Shown here piece by piece: positions 53,407-63,180 of a stretch of DNA of 64,000 nt. The stretch comes from Nostoc spongiaeforme FACHB-130. Its GTDB lineage: Bacteria; Cyanobacteriota; Cyanobacteriia; Cyanobacteriales; Nostocaceae. The translations under genes were made by a program, and so were the position numbers. The first letter of the stretch is position 1. Every line of letters starts with the position of its first letter. Below the pieces are notes generated by a model. That model saw only the letters and a program-made list of their open reading frames with translations, was not told the origin of the DNA and ran no database searches. The stretch is from the NCBI RefSeq assembly GCF_014698475.1, contig NZ_JACJTB010000021.1, positions 40,550 to 104,549 on the forward strand, written 5' to 3'.

Positions 53407-54090
53407 ATGGATCTAGGAGATTGCTACCGTTTATTGGGTTTAAGGTCGGGAGCCTCGTTTGCAGAAATCAAATCGTCTTACAGACGACTGGCGCAGCAAT
53501 ATCACCCCGATATCAACCCAGATGACAAAAAAGCTAAAGATAAGTTTATTGCCTTGACAGAAGCTTATAGGCTGCTCTTAACGGTGGTACCGCCAGAAGA
53601 AACAGTCGAGCAGCCATCAAGTCAACAGTTTGTGTCTAGGCGCGAGGAAGCAAAAGCCACGCCGAAAACCACAGTCACTACAGAAAACTTTGTGGCTAGG
53701 TGCGAGGAACCAAAGGCAACTCGTCAAGATACTGCACCGAAAACCACAGTCACCACCGAAAAGCCACAAACACCGCCTGCAAATATTGCCGAAATTGAAC
53801 AAAGGCTGAAGTGGAAGACTTATGAACAATTACAAAGATTTTTGAAAGAAAAAAGATTTCCCCAAGCGATCGCCCTGGCGGAAGCCTTGGTAGACCGTTT
53901 ACCCAAAGATGCGGAAGTCCGCCAATGGTTAGCGATCGCTTATCAAATTTGGGGTAGGGCGTTGATTAACGATAATCAAGTCCTCAAAGCCAGAATTTAC
54001 CTGAAAAAAGCCCTCAAAACCGATCCTAATAACAAAGCTTTGTGGAATGAAGTCCAACGGGATTTTCAGAAAATTGAGCAAATTTTTTAA
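53407..54090 (+). CDS. J-domain protein with a C-terminal TPR-like region
   Basis: 227 residues. Residues ~1-60 are a J domain (DCYRLLGLRSGASFAEIKSSYRRLAQQYHPDINPDDKKAKDKF) with the HPD motif that stimulates Hsp70. A low-complexity linker (~70-125) contains a near-duplicate PKTTVTTE segment. The C-terminal ~100 residues are helical and TPR-like (QAIALAEALVDRLPKDAEVRQW, LKARIYLKKALKTDPNNKALW). It is probably a specialised DnaK co-chaperone. Confidence 0.9.
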   Translation: MDLGDCYRLLGLRSGASFAEIKSSYRRLAQQYHPDINPDDKKAKDKFIALTEAYRLLLTVVPPEETVEQPSSQQFVSRREEAKATPKTTVTTENFVARCEEPKATRQDTAPKTTVTTEKPQTPPANIAEIEQRLKWKTYEQLQRFLKEKRFPQAIALAEALVDRLPKDAEVRQWLAIAYQIWGRALINDNQVLKARIYLKKALKTDPNNKALWNEVQRDFQKIEQIF

Positions 54091-54206
54091 AATTTGTCAA
54101 TAATTAAAATTTCAGGTATGGTTTACCTCCAGCATTCCTTTGAAAATATTGTCAGGACAATGTGTGTATGTTAACTTAGTTAAGAGAGAAAGCTTAACTA
54201 AAACCT

Positions 54207-54485
54207 ATGAGTTACTCAAATGAACCTAGAACTGAACGGATTGATATCCGTACTAGCTCTAGCGTTAAAAAGCTTTTACAGCAAGCAGCAGCAGCAAGTC
54301 ATAAAAATGTTAGTGAATTTTTACTTGAACATGGTTTGCAAGCTGCACAAGAAACTTTAACGAATCGAAAGCTGTTTGTGTTGAACGATGAGCAATGGCA
54401 AGCTTTTCAAGACGCTCTGGATGCTCCCTGTGTTGAGAAACCACGGTTACGTCGTTTGTTAACTGAGCCTAGCGTATTTGAGTAG
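54207..54485 (+). CDS. TacA-type (DUF1778) antitoxin
   Basis: 92 residues. The ribbon-helix-helix start (RIDIRTSSSVKKLLQQAAAASHKNVSEFLLEHGLQAA) and the tail (FVLNDEQWQAFQDALDAPCVEKPRLRRLL) are characteristic of DUF1778 antitoxins, whose C-terminus wraps the GNAT toxin. It overlaps the toxin frame by a few bases. Confidence 0.9.
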   Translation: MSYSNEPRTERIDIRTSSSVKKLLQQAAAASHKNVSEFLLEHGLQAAQETLTNRKLFVLNDEQWQAFQDALDAPCVEKPRLRRLLTEPSVFE

Positions 54486-54996
54486 TTTTGTGGCATCTAA
54501 CAATTTATATATCGCTAAATTATCAAAATCTCATAATCTCAAAAACTTTGATTGTGGGAATGTTGATTTAAATAATTATTTAATCAAATATGCTTTAAAA
54601 AATCAGCAATCTGATAGTTCAACTACCTATATTGCTTGCTTAGAAGATAATGTAATTGGTTACTATACTCTGACTGTAGCATCAGTTATTCACGAAAATG
54701 CACCACCTCGTATATCTAAAGGTTTACCAAAATATCCTATACCTGTTGCTTTATTAGCTCGGTTAGCAGTAAGCAAAGAATTTCAAAAACAAGGTATAGG
54801 GAAAGGCTTACTAAAAAACTGCTTAATTCGTGTCAATGAAGCTGCTGATCTGATTGGTATTCGTGCATTATTGGTTCATGCGAAAGATGAGCAAGCGCGT
54901 GAATGGTATCAACAATTTGATTTTGAACCTAGCCCAACAGATCCATTGCATTTATTTCTGATGTTAAAAGATATCCGCGCTATATTAGAGAGCTAA
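54478..54996 (+). CDS. TacT-type GNAT acetyltransferase toxin
   Basis: 172 residues with a TTG start; a GTG at 54490 is an alternative. GNAT fold features: FDCGNVDLNNYL at the start, YYTLTVASVI, PVALLARLAVSKEFQKQGIGKGLL (acetyl-CoA loop, Q-x-x-G-x-G) and AREWYQQFDFEPSP. TacT toxins acetylate aminoacyl-tRNA to stop translation. Complete pair with the upstream DUF1778 gene. Confidence 0.9.
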   Translation: MSSFVASNNLYIAKLSKSHNLKNFDCGNVDLNNYLIKYALKNQQSDSSTTYIACLEDNVIGYYTLTVASVIHENAPPRISKGLPKYPIPVALLARLAVSKEFQKQGIGKGLLKNCLIRVNEAADLIGIRALLVHAKDEQAREWYQQFDFEPSPTDPLHLFLMLKDIRAILES

Positions 54997-55212
54997 AAAG
55001 AACGTTAGTACTGCATATAGCATTTATCATTCTGGTGAGTTACAGTAACAAAAATAGGTAAACCAATTAGAAATATCATTTATACCAAATCGATATGAAG
55101 AAGCATATAATTAGCCTGCAAAGGCAGGCTTTGTTTGTATAGCCCCAGACTTCAGTCTGAGAGGTTTATATGCAGACTCTCATAGAATTGGTATTACTAA
55201 CAAATGACATTT

Positions 55213-56091
55213 TTAAGAAACTGGTTCAAACACCATTTGAGGAATTAATAAGTCATCTTGCGATTTTCCAATTCCTAAAAATCGCGTTTCATCTTCATAT
55301 ACGCGCACAAGTCCACAATTATCAAAATTGAGGAAAACTTTTTGTCCTTGACACCATTTGCGGGCAAGTTCTGGAGGTAAATTCACAGTGGGTAAATGCT
55401 GCAAAGCGACATCAGGGGAAATGGGTTGAAATGTCCCGGCTTGCAACTGTGTTTCTAAGTCAGTGAAAGAAAGACTATTAGTTAAATTAAAACCACTGCT
55501 TTGAGTGCGAGTTAAAGCGGCGAGAGTTCCGCCAGTGTTTAAGACTGCACCTAAATCACGGGCGATCGCTCTAATATATGTACCACTACCACAAGCGATC
55601 GCCACATCTAATTCCGGAAAATCCCCCTCGCGCCAATCTAAAACCTCTATCTGAAAAACTTCAACTGTACGTACAGGAACTTCCACCGTTTCACCTTGAC
55701 GCGCCAAATCATACAAGCGTTTTCCCTCAACTTGAATCGCACTATACATTGGCGGTATTTGTTCAATCTTCCCAACAAATCGTGTGAGTGCAGTTTCGAT
55801 TTCAGCCAAACTCAAATTCGCACAAGGCTGTGAGGTGATAATTTCTCCTTGCAAATCATCGGTTGTGGTACACACACCAAAACGGATAGTAGCTTTGTAA
55901 GCTTTCTCTCCTGGGAGATACTGCAATAATCTTGTGGCTTTACCCATTGCAATTGGTAAAACCCCAGTTGCTGCGGGGTCTAAAGTTCCCGCGTGTCCTA
56001 CCCGTTTGAGACGCAGCAGTTTGCGGACTCGCGCCACACAGTCGTGAGAAGTCCAATCAAATGGTTTGTTTAAGCTGAGAAAACCTTGCAC
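55213..56091 (-). CDS. truB: tRNA pseudouridine(55) synthase
   Basis: 292 residues. The catalytic Asp lies in [18 protein letters not shown], and [26 protein letters not shown] and [15 protein letters not shown] are all conserved TruB blocks. It modifies U55 in the T-loop of most tRNAs. Single gene. Confidence 0.95.
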   Translation of the reverse strand: MQGFLSLNKPFDWTSHDCVARVRKLLRLKRVGHAGTLDPAATGVLPIAMGKATRLLQYLPGEKAYKATIRFGVCTTTDDLQGEIITSQPCANLSLAEIETALTRFVGKIEQIPPMYSAIQVEGKRLYDLARQGETVEVPVRTVEVFQIEVLDWREGDFPELDVAIACGSGTYIRAIARDLGAVLNTGGTLAALTRTQSSGFNLTNSLSFTDLETQLQAGTFQPISPDVALQHLPTVNLPPELARKWCQGQKVFLNFDNCGLVRVYEDETRFLGIGKSQDDLLIPQMVFEPVS

Positions 56092-56197
56092 AGTAATATT
56101 TCTTTAAGCTTCCTGATGCTTTGCTGTATATAAAAGATGTCTAAAATTTTTACCAATAACAAAGGATAAATGACAAATGACTACTTTAACTTACCTA

Positions 56198-56797
56198 TCA
56201 TAATGTTGCTGCTAATTCTTTTAAACGCAGGTGTCCATCTCGAAACACTGACCAACCATCCCCGACTAATACTGTTTCTACCTTGCTTAATTGTGCCAGT
56301 CTGTGGACAGAAGCGATCGCCGCACCTGGATCAAGTAACTTTTCTTTTGCCAAAATAGTTAAACTCCCGGCTGTGTGCGCCCGGATTAAATCACCTGTAA
56401 CTAAAGTAGTGTCTTCTAATAGTAGTGCTAATTCGCCAGGAGTCTTGGAACCTTGGAGTTCAATAATCTTTAACCCAGGGACAAACTCATCACCATCAGA
56501 CAACCAGCGATCGCAAGCTATCGGGAAACATTCTTTTTCGGCTGCGGGGCCTGCTACCTTAGCATAAGTTTGCACAGCAATTTCCTTGGCTGATCTCACA
56601 TGCTCTGAGTTTGTTAGTATAATCCAATCCACACCACCCAGAGATTCGAGATGATTCCAGTCGTGATTTGATAAAGCTACCGGGTCAATTAAGATATTAC
56701 CCTCTGGACGAATCCAGGCAATCCCATTGAAATCAATATTTCTTGCAGGATTGAAAGTAGACCAGCCATATAAATCGGGACGGTGTAGAGATTTCAT
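56198..56797 (-). CDS. Metallo-beta-lactamase-fold protein with a degenerate metal site
   Basis: 199 residues. The fold pattern is clear (NILIDPVALSNHDWNHL, VDWIILTNSEHVRSAKEIA, PGELALLLEDTTLVTGDLI, ETVLVGDGWSVFRDG). The usual HxHxDH is replaced by NSEHVRSAKE, so most metal-binding histidines are missing. It is conserved in cyanobacteria as far as I recall, and probably not a normal hydrolase. Function unknown. Confidence 0.75.
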   Translation of the reverse strand: MKSLHRPDLYGWSTFNPARNIDFNGIAWIRPEGNILIDPVALSNHDWNHLESLGGVDWIILTNSEHVRSAKEIAVQTYAKVAGPAAEKECFPIACDRWLSDGDEFVPGLKIIELQGSKTPGELALLLEDTTLVTGDLIRAHTAGSLTILAKEKLLDPGAAIASVHRLAQLSKVETVLVGDGWSVFRDGHLRLKELAATL

Positions 56798-56964
56798 AAT
56801 GATTCTGGTACTGTACCTTCAATAAAATCGTCAATTAAGTGAGTTGCATCAATAATGTATCAGTAATTTCGTCTGGAGTCCAAATTACAATTGTCTTTTA
56901 ATCTTACTCACAAGCTGATTGGTTATTTGTCCCATCCTGATCAAAACACATCCGAATTCTTTTC

Positions 56965-57390
56965 ATGCAACAATTTAAGACATTACTCCGCGTCCGTCAC
57001 TATGAAATGGATACTTTAGGACATGTTAATAATGCCGTTTATCAAAACTATTTAGAACAAGCAGCCATCGAACACTCAGAATATCTTGGTGTAAATTTAG
57101 ATGTTTACCGCGAATTAGGTGGTGTTTTTGTGATGCGACGGGTAGAAATTGACTATCTCCGGCCAGCAGTGGCAGGTGATACTCTAGAAGTGACCACCTG
57201 GTTAAAAGAAATGCGTGGTACTCGTGCTTTTCGATGCTATGAAATCCGCAAACAAAACGAAGATGATTTATTAGTCACTGCTGAAGCACTTTGGGTATGG
57301 GTAGATGCTAAAACTATGCGTCCCAGACCTATACCACACAAAATTTCTGACAAGTTTTTGCAACTTCAAAACTTGAGTGTGGCTGAATAA
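56965..57390 (+). CDS. Acyl-CoA thioesterase (hot-dog fold, FadM/YbgC-like)
   Basis: 141 residues. VRHYEMDTLGHVNNAVYQNYLEQAAIEH is the signature with the catalytic Asp, and VEIDYLRPAVAGDTLEVTTWL the second conserved part. In cyanobacteria relatives hydrolyse 1,4-dihydroxy-2-naphthoyl-CoA (phylloquinone pathway) or long acyl-CoA. The context does not decide which. Confidence 0.85.
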   Translation: MQQFKTLLRVRHYEMDTLGHVNNAVYQNYLEQAAIEHSEYLGVNLDVYRELGGVFVMRRVEIDYLRPAVAGDTLEVTTWLKEMRGTRAFRCYEIRKQNEDDLLVTAEALWVWVDAKTMRPRPIPHKISDKFLQLQNLSVAE

Positions 57391-57406
57391 TCAACAAAGA
57401 ATGTAT

Positions 57407-58045
57407 TTAGCAAAACTCTGCTTCTAAGGGCATTGGCTGGTATGTAATACTGATATACCCAGGTTGAGCTTTGATACGTTCTATCCATTTTTGAATTGCG
57501 GGAAATCGGGATAAATCAAAACCACCTTCATCAGCGACATGAGTATAAGCGAACAAGGCAATATCAGCAATGGTATAGCGATCGCCAACAAAATACAAAC
57601 GAGATTGCAGATGATTTTCCATCACTCTTAATGCGGCGTAACCTGGTTCTTGTTTTTGCGCTAAAGCAGCCTGATATTCTTGGGCTTTCCCTAAAATCGA
57701 AATCCAAAATCGTGATGTGGCAATATAAGGCTCATGACTATATTGTTCAAAAAATAACCATTGCAAAACCTGTGCTTTTAAGAAGCGATCATAAGGTAAA
57801 AATTCTGTGTATTCACTGAGATAAGCCAAAATGGCATTTGATTCTGTTAAGTATTTCCCTGGTTCAACTTCCAAAACAGGTATTTTGCCATTCGGATTTT
57901 TACTTAAGAATTCAGGTGTCCGACTTTCTCCCTTTAAAATATTCACCTCGATTCTTTCGTAGGGAATACCCATTTGTGATAATAAAAGACGTATCTTATA
58001 GCCATTACCAGAGGGTAAAAAATCGTACAGACGTAGCGTTTCCAT
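57407..58045 (-). CDS. Glutathione S-transferase family protein
   Basis: 212 residues. N-terminal thioredoxin-like domain (LYDFLPSGNGYKIRLLLSQM, NPNGKIPVLEVE, LTESNAILAYLSE) and C-terminal helical domain (YTIADIALFAYTHVADEGGFDLSRFPAIQKWIERI). The Ser/Gly-containing start fits a Nu/Beta-like class. Substrate unknown. Confidence 0.9.
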   Translation of the reverse strand: METLRLYDFLPSGNGYKIRLLLSQMGIPYERIEVNILKGESRTPEFLSKNPNGKIPVLEVEPGKYLTESNAILAYLSEYTEFLPYDRFLKAQVLQWLFFEQYSHEPYIATSRFWISILGKAQEYQAALAQKQEPGYAALRVMENHLQSRLYFVGDRYTIADIALFAYTHVADEGGFDLSRFPAIQKWIERIKAQPGYISITYQPMPLEAEFC

Positions 58046-58257
58046 GCCAAAAAGATGATGAAGAGTATTAAGAGAAATGAGGCTCTAAAATACAATATCT
58101 TACAAAATGTTTCGAGTTAAACAGGATAATTATTTTCCTTTTAAGCATCTTCATGAAAACTAGATTTATCTGAAAAAATAAAAAACAAATTATTGATAAT
58201 TTTTAGTATTTATCAACTTTAAATGTGCAATTTAATTCAAAGGGATAAATTCAAAAT

Positions 58258-58959
58258 ATGTGTGGAAGATTTACCTTAAATCAGTCAGCAGAGGCTCTCA
58301 GCAAAGCTTTCAATCTCCAACAAGTGCCTGATTTAGCTGCTCAATACAACATTGCACCTACACAAATGGTGCTAACAGTGCTACATCACCCCAGCAATGA
58401 ACAGTATGAATTTCAACAATTACGTTGGGGGTTGATTCCGAGTTGGGCAAAAGATGCAAAAATGGGAGTCAAGCTGATTAACGCCAGAGCCGAAACTGTA
58501 TCAGAAAAACCAGCTTTTCGAGCATCTTTCAAGCGCCGACGCTGTTTAGTCATAGCTGATGGCTTTTATGAGTGGCAAAAGCAACAAAGTCAAAAACAGC
58601 CATTTTATTTTCGCCTGCAAGATGGGAAACCCTTTGGTTTTGCGGGATTATGGGATGTATGGCACTCACCAGAAGGAGAAGAAATCGCTTCTTGTACAAT
58701 TATCACTACAACAGCCAACGAATTGTTAGCACCAATTCATGACCGGATGCCAGTCATTTTAGCGCCCGAAGATTACGATTTGTGGCTAGATACACAAGTG
58801 CAAACACCCGAAAAACTTCAGCCACTATTAGATCCTTATCCGGTGGAAGCAATGACAGCTTACCCCGTGAGCAATTTGGTCAACAAGCCCCAGCACAATA
58901 GCCCAGAATGTATTATGCCTCTTAGTGAGGAGAATGGCCTGCCAAATCAGTTAAATTAA
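58258..58959 (+). CDS. SOS response-associated peptidase (SRAP, YedK/HMCES-like)
   Basis: 233 residues. Catalytic Cys2 in MCGRFTLNQ. Conserved INARAETVSEKPAFR, RRCLVIADGFYEWQ and IHDRMPVIL (His) follow. These proteins link covalently to abasic sites in single-stranded DNA and protect them. Start is fixed because the Met must be removed to expose Cys2. Confidence 0.95.
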   Translation: MCGRFTLNQSAEALSKAFNLQQVPDLAAQYNIAPTQMVLTVLHHPSNEQYEFQQLRWGLIPSWAKDAKMGVKLINARAETVSEKPAFRASFKRRRCLVIADGFYEWQKQQSQKQPFYFRLQDGKPFGFAGLWDVWHSPEGEEIASCTIITTTANELLAPIHDRMPVILAPEDYDLWLDTQVQTPEKLQPLLDPYPVEAMTAYPVSNLVNKPQHNSPECIMPLSEENGLPNQLN

Positions 58960-58963
58960 CTAT

Positions 58964-58991
58964 TGAGTGCTGAGTGCTGAGTGCTGAGTGC
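58964..58991. repeat. Heptamer tandem repeat (TGAGTGC x4)
   Basis: Four perfect units begin five bases after the SRAP stop. The same heptamer array is found at 45801-45828. Confidence 0.85.
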
Positions 58992-59126
58992 TGAGTAAAA
59001 ATACAAGCCGCTCATCTCTAATCTGAGCCTCTCTACCCTAATAAGGTGTACTGCACCCAACCGCGAAACCCTGCAATTCCTGAGAGCATCTTTTGAGCTA
59101 GTAGCTGTACAACTATAGAGGCAGTT

Positions 59127-59648
59127 ATGCCAAGAACACAGAAAAACGATAACTTTATTGACAAATCTTTTACAGTTATGGCAGATATCATTCTGAAGAT
59201 TCTGCCAGCTAACAAAAAAGCGAAAGAAGCATTTGTTTATTACCGAGATGGGATGTCCGCCCAAGCAGAAGGCGAATATGCCGAAGCTTTGGAATATTAT
59301 GAAGAAGCCCTTACCCTAGAAGAAGATCCCAACGATCGCAGTTATATTTTCTACAATATGGGGCTAATTTATGCCAGTAACGGTGATCACGAGAAAGCTT
59401 TAGAACTTTATCACAAAGCAATTGAAATCAATCCACGTATACCCCAAGCCTTGAATAATATCGCTGTAATTTATCATTACCAAGGCGAAAAAGCGAAAGA
59501 AGCTGGAGATGATGACGGCGGTGAAGCTTTATTTGACCAAGCCGCAGATTATTGGATTAGAGCCATTCGTATGGCTCCCAATAACTATATTGAAGCGCAA
59601 AACTGGCTAAAAACCACTGGCCGGATGCAAATTGACGTATTCTTTTAG
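59127..59648 (+). CDS. ycf3: Photosystem I assembly protein Ycf3
   Basis: 173 residues. It starts [27 protein letters not shown] and has three TPR units ([57 protein letters not shown]). Ycf3 is a chaperone that helps assemble the PSI core and is found in all oxygenic phototrophs, which confirms a cyanobacterium. Confidence 0.97.
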   Translation: MPRTQKNDNFIDKSFTVMADIILKILPANKKAKEAFVYYRDGMSAQAEGEYAEALEYYEEALTLEEDPNDRSYIFYNMGLIYASNGDHEKALELYHKAIEINPRIPQALNNIAVIYHYQGEKAKEAGDDDGGEALFDQAADYWIRAIRMAPNNYIEAQNWLKTTGRMQIDVFF

Positions 59649-59723
59649 TTATTTGTCATTAGTCCTGACAAATGACAAAGGACTAATGACAAATCACCAA
59701 TCACCAATGACAAATGACAATTT
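59649..59723. repeat. Heptamer-rich spacer between ycf3 and gatC
   Basis: Composed of repeated TGACAAA/TTTGTCA and CACCAAT units, like the arrays in the ndh operon spacers. Confidence 0.7.
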
Positions 59724-60017
59724 ATGATTGATCGTGACCAAGTTCATAAAGTAGCTCTGCTTGCTCGGTTAGAATTAACATCGGCAGAAGAAGAGCAATT
59801 TACCACTCAGTTAGGTAACATTTTGGAATATGTAGAACAACTGAGTGAACTAGATGTGAGTGATGTGCCACCAACTACACGCGCAATTGATGTCAGCAAC
59901 GTGACACGCGAGGATGAGTTACAACCGTATCCTGATCGAGATGCTATCCTCGATAGTGCGCCTGAGCAAGAAGGCGACTATTTCAAAGTTCCGAAAATTC
60001 TCAACAGCGAAGAGTGA
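59724..60017 (+). CDS. gatC: Asp/Glu-tRNA(Asn/Gln) amidotransferase subunit C
   Basis: 97 residues. DQVHKVALLARLELTSAEEEQFTTQLGNILEYVEQLSELDVSDVPPT and the conserved end NVTREDELQPYPDRDAIL fit GatC. It stabilises the GatAB complex that makes Gln-tRNA or Asn-tRNA. GatA and GatB are elsewhere. Confidence 0.95.
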   Translation: MIDRDQVHKVALLARLELTSAEEEQFTTQLGNILEYVEQLSELDVSDVPPTTRAIDVSNVTREDELQPYPDRDAILDSAPEQEGDYFKVPKILNSEE

Positions 60018-60091
60018 GAAAGGTAAAGGCAAAAGGTAAAAGGTAAAAGTAAAAAGAAAATTTTTGCCTTTTTACTTTTTACTTTTGATTT

Positions 60092-60712
60092 CTAAGGGTT
60101 ATAGTTACGGCATTCTGGTGCGTTGGGATTTTCTCGACAGTATTCTTCAAAGGAAACTTTCGCCGAAACCATAGCCTCAGCTTTTTGATGGGCGGCTTCT
60201 GCTTGCAGTTCTTCCACCTCATCCCAAGCAGCAGCACAGGCTTTAGAATAAGCGCCATGTTGGGTGCAAATAGCGCGGGCGGCTTCAACAGCCTTGTGAA
60301 TTTTTTCTTCTAACCTGAGTGCTGTTGGGGCTTCGATAAAATTACTCTTGGTCAAAATATCAGTAATTGAGATAATACCTAACAGCTTGCCTTGAATAAC
60401 TGGCGCTCTGCGAATACCAGTATTGGCAAACAACCGCGCTACATATTCCACACTCAACTCAGGATTGACGACAATACAGGGTTTGCTCATAATTTCATAA
60501 ACCCGTACCAGCTTTGGGTCTTTACCGTAGGCTATTACCTTATAGACAATATCTGTTTCGCTAACCATACCATAGGCATCATTATCATAGCGACGATCTA
60601 CAACCAAGGCACGTAAGTTGTGGTCTTTCATCAGCCGGACGGCTTCAGCAACAGTGGCGGAACCGCGAATGGTAATTACATCCTTGGTCATGATATCTTC
60701 AGCTTTCATCAT
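60092..60712 (-). CDS. CBS-domain protein
   Basis: 206 residues. Two CBS domains: AEDIMTKDVITIRGSATVAEAVRLM, NLRALVVDRR...GMVSETDIVYKV, then VYEIMSKPCIVVNPELSVEYVARL and GIRRAPVIQGKLLGIISITDIL. A C-terminal extension is helical and ends in Cys-containing EEYCRENPNAPECRNYNP. CBS pairs sense adenosine ligands. Known cyanobacterial relatives bind enzymes; target here unknown. Confidence 0.9.
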   Translation of the reverse strand: MMKAEDIMTKDVITIRGSATVAEAVRLMKDHNLRALVVDRRYDNDAYGMVSETDIVYKVIAYGKDPKLVRVYEIMSKPCIVVNPELSVEYVARLFANTGIRRAPVIQGKLLGIISITDILTKSNFIEAPTALRLEEKIHKAVEAARAICTQHGAYSKACAAAWDEVEELQAEAAHQKAEAMVSAKVSFEEYCRENPNAPECRNYNP

Positions 60713-61110
60713 TGCTGTAGTCTCCTGGTAAATAGCAGAGGAGCAGGGGAGATAGGGAAAGCAGAGGAGGTAGAGGAGTAGCGGAGTAGAAGGATAATTA
60801 GCTAATTTTTTCTTCCCTATTCCCCCACTCCCTACTCCCTATTCTCTATTCCCCATTCGCTACCACAAAGTTAGTGCAGGTTTGAATTTATGATGTTATC
60901 GAAAGTGACCGAAGCTCACGATGTCGGCATAATGATTTTGTAAAAGTATGAAGTAGGGGAACCTTAGTATGAAATTTTATACTTAAACCTGCATTTTTTA
61001 TCCGTAATCAGGCTAGGATGATCACAGCATCATCCAACTACGGCTGCAACTGTTTTGTTGTGAGTTTGCACCCAGGTATACCGTCTGCCAGTAAATTCTG
61101 AGACTCTGCT
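60713..61110. other. 398-bp intergenic region between divergent genes
   Basis: Contains purine-rich arrays (AGGAGCAGGGGAGATAGG, ~60740-60790) and CCCCACTCCCTACTCCCTAT repeats (~60825-60855), then an AT-rich part. No gene seen. Promoters of both neighbours are expected here. Confidence 0.5.
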
Positions 61111-62319
61111 ATGTCAAATCGTCATTATCCACCCGCTTACTTACGTTATCTCAAAGCTAGGTTATGGAATTTTAGCAAGCCTGCTTTTTGGGGAACAGCG
61201 ATTTTTTTATCAGTGCTAGGGCTAGTAATTCGAGAATACTGGACTAACCCAGATGCGTTTACTGGCAAACAAGACGGCGAAGTTACAACACCACAAGCTG
61301 ATAATTCTTCTCTGTCGGCGGAAGATAAAGCGATCGCAGCTGATATCGATAACTTACCAGTTCTGTATAATGACGTTGAACAAGCAGAAACTCAAGCAAT
61401 TGTCAGTTCCCCTACAGATAACTCTAAACCGAAAAAGGGTAAAGATTTTTTACAGGATGTAATTAACAAGCAAAAATCTTCTAAAAACACTAAATCAACT
61501 TCCATCTTAGGAATTAGTGGTGCTACATCTGGTTTTGATAGTAAAAATCCTTTTGTTGCCCAAACTGAAAGTTTGTTACAGTTTGGCATCCAAAATGGTA
61601 GCGGTAATCAGTTGTTAAATTCGTCCTCTCAACCACAAGGGTCAACCAATAACCCTTATGCAGTAGGAACAGGCACTAATCAGACACCAAACAACCCCTA
61701 CAACTCAATTACCCCTTCAGCAACCACACTTCCAACATCAACTAACCCCTACAACTCAATTACCCCTTCAACAACCACACTTCCAACATCAACTAACCAA
61801 ACAACAACATCTAATATTAATAGTGCAACTGCCAACCCCGGCAATAGCTTTGGTCAAACTCCATACACCGGGCTTTCGCAGAATTTATCGAACATTAACG
61901 GCACAACTACAAATTTCAGCAATAATTCCGGTAGAACTTCTTATACTTCAATTCCCCAAAGTTTACCGACAAATACGCAGAATTTTCTTCCTAACAGCAG
62001 TTTAAATAGCGGTACAAGTTACATTCAACCAAGCATACCCAGCCAACCAACAAATTATTATAACGGTGTCAATACTGCCCAGCCCTTGACTAATTCAGTA
62101 CCATCAATAAACACAACACAACCTATTAATTCCGTTGCGCCAACTAACACTACACCTTCTGCTGTACAGAATTCTTCTGCATATATTGTGACACCTGCGG
62201 CTCCTGCCAGTTATCAAAACAACCGCTATTTTAGAGGTTTACCTGTTCAAATACCTTCTAATACTTCCGTTCCCGGACAGTATACAGGCGGCGTGCAAGG
62301 AAATCCTTATGGTTATTAA
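61111..62319 (+). CDS. Membrane-anchored low-complexity protein (Asn/Ser/Thr/Pro-rich)
   Basis: 402 residues. One transmembrane segment near residues 27-45 (FWGTAIFLSVLGLVIREYW) after a basic N-terminus, then a short conserved-looking part, then ~260 residues rich in N, S, T, P and Y. An exact repeat of ~18 residues (NPYNSITPSxTTLPTST) occurs twice near residues ~200-235. No domain recognised. Likely a cell-envelope protein with an extended periplasmic tail. Confidence 0.7.
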   Translation: MSNRHYPPAYLRYLKARLWNFSKPAFWGTAIFLSVLGLVIREYWTNPDAFTGKQDGEVTTPQADNSSLSAEDKAIAADIDNLPVLYNDVEQAETQAIVSSPTDNSKPKKGKDFLQDVINKQKSSKNTKSTSILGISGATSGFDSKNPFVAQTESLLQFGIQNGSGNQLLNSSSQPQGSTNNPYAVGTGTNQTPNNPYNSITPSATTLPTSTNPYNSITPSTTTLPTSTNQTTTSNINSATANPGNSFGQTPYTGLSQNLSNINGTTTNFSNNSGRTSYTSIPQSLPTNTQNFLPNSSLNSGTSYIQPSIPSQPTNYYNGVNTAQPLTNSVPSINTTQPINSVAPTNTTPSAVQNSSAYIVTPAAPASYQNNRYFRGLPVQIPSNTSVPGQYTGGVQGNPYGY

Positions 62320-62403
62320 TTTTCTTACTAAATTGGGATAGATATTATGATTTAAGATTCTGGGAAGTCAACCAAAATCTTAAATCTACACACCAAAATT
62401 GGT

Positions 62404-63111
62404 ATGAGACCTTATCACCATATCCCGATTGTTGAATGCGGTGAACCCCTGGTAGAAATTCCTTTGCATTTGTTTGCGGTGGAGTCTCCCCATCCTTATG
62501 AAAAACTGGGCGCTATTTATGGAGAATATTCGCCTTATGATCTCCGCCAAACTGTTGTTGAAAATTTAATCAAAGCCCAAAATTATTTGGAATTGCTGCG
62601 TCCTCATTGGCATATTCAAATTTTTGATGGTTATCGTCCGGTGACTGTGCAGCAGTTTATGGTTGATTATAGCTTTGCGACAGCATTACAAGACAGGGGA
62701 CTGATGGAAGCTGAGTTATCGCCAACCCAACGCCAAGAAATTTGGGAGGCGGTGTATCAAATTTGGGCGGTTCCGAGTTTGGATGAAAAAACGCCGCCGC
62801 CTCATAGTACCGGGGCTGCGGTGGATGTGACGTTAGTTGATGATGCAGGGCTAATAGTAGATATGGGTTCGCCGATTGATGAGTTGTCAGAGCGATCGCA
62901 TCCCGACTACTATGCTAATCATCCCCAACAAGACGCACAACAATATCATGCTAACCGTCAGCTATTAAACAATGTGATGTTAAAAGCTGGCTTTCAACGC
63001 AACCCCAGAGAGTGGTGGCATTTTTGTTTTGGGGATCAAATGTGGGCGTGGCTAAATAATCAAGCAAATCCCGCTAATAACTTTACAGCACGTTATGGTC
63101 GAATTCTGTAA
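62404..63111 (+). CDS. D-alanyl-D-alanine dipeptidase (VanX/DdpX family)
   Basis: 235 residues. The zinc site is complete: PHSTGAAVDVTLVD (His and Asp), REWWHFCFGD (catalytic Glu and His), with the upstream substrate Arg in IFDGYRPVTVQQF. It cleaves D-Ala-D-Ala, freeing D-Ala in peptidoglycan recycling. There are no vanH/vanA partners, so it is not a resistance cluster. Confidence 0.9.
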   Translation: MRPYHHIPIVECGEPLVEIPLHLFAVESPHPYEKLGAIYGEYSPYDLRQTVVENLIKAQNYLELLRPHWHIQIFDGYRPVTVQQFMVDYSFATALQDRGLMEAELSPTQRQEIWEAVYQIWAVPSLDEKTPPPHSTGAAVDVTLVDDAGLIVDMGSPIDELSERSHPDYYANHPQQDAQQYHANRQLLNNVMLKAGFQRNPREWWHFCFGDQMWAWLNNQANPANNFTARYGRIL

Positions 63112-63180
63112 CAAAGTGCTGAGTAGTATTCTCCCTTGTCTCCCTTGTCTTCCCTGTCCCCCACTCCTGAATCCTTACCT

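Noticed and set aside
62404..63111. Vancomycin-resistance-like cluster
   Set aside because: Only a VanX-type dipeptidase is present; no vanH, vanA or vanRS genes nearby.
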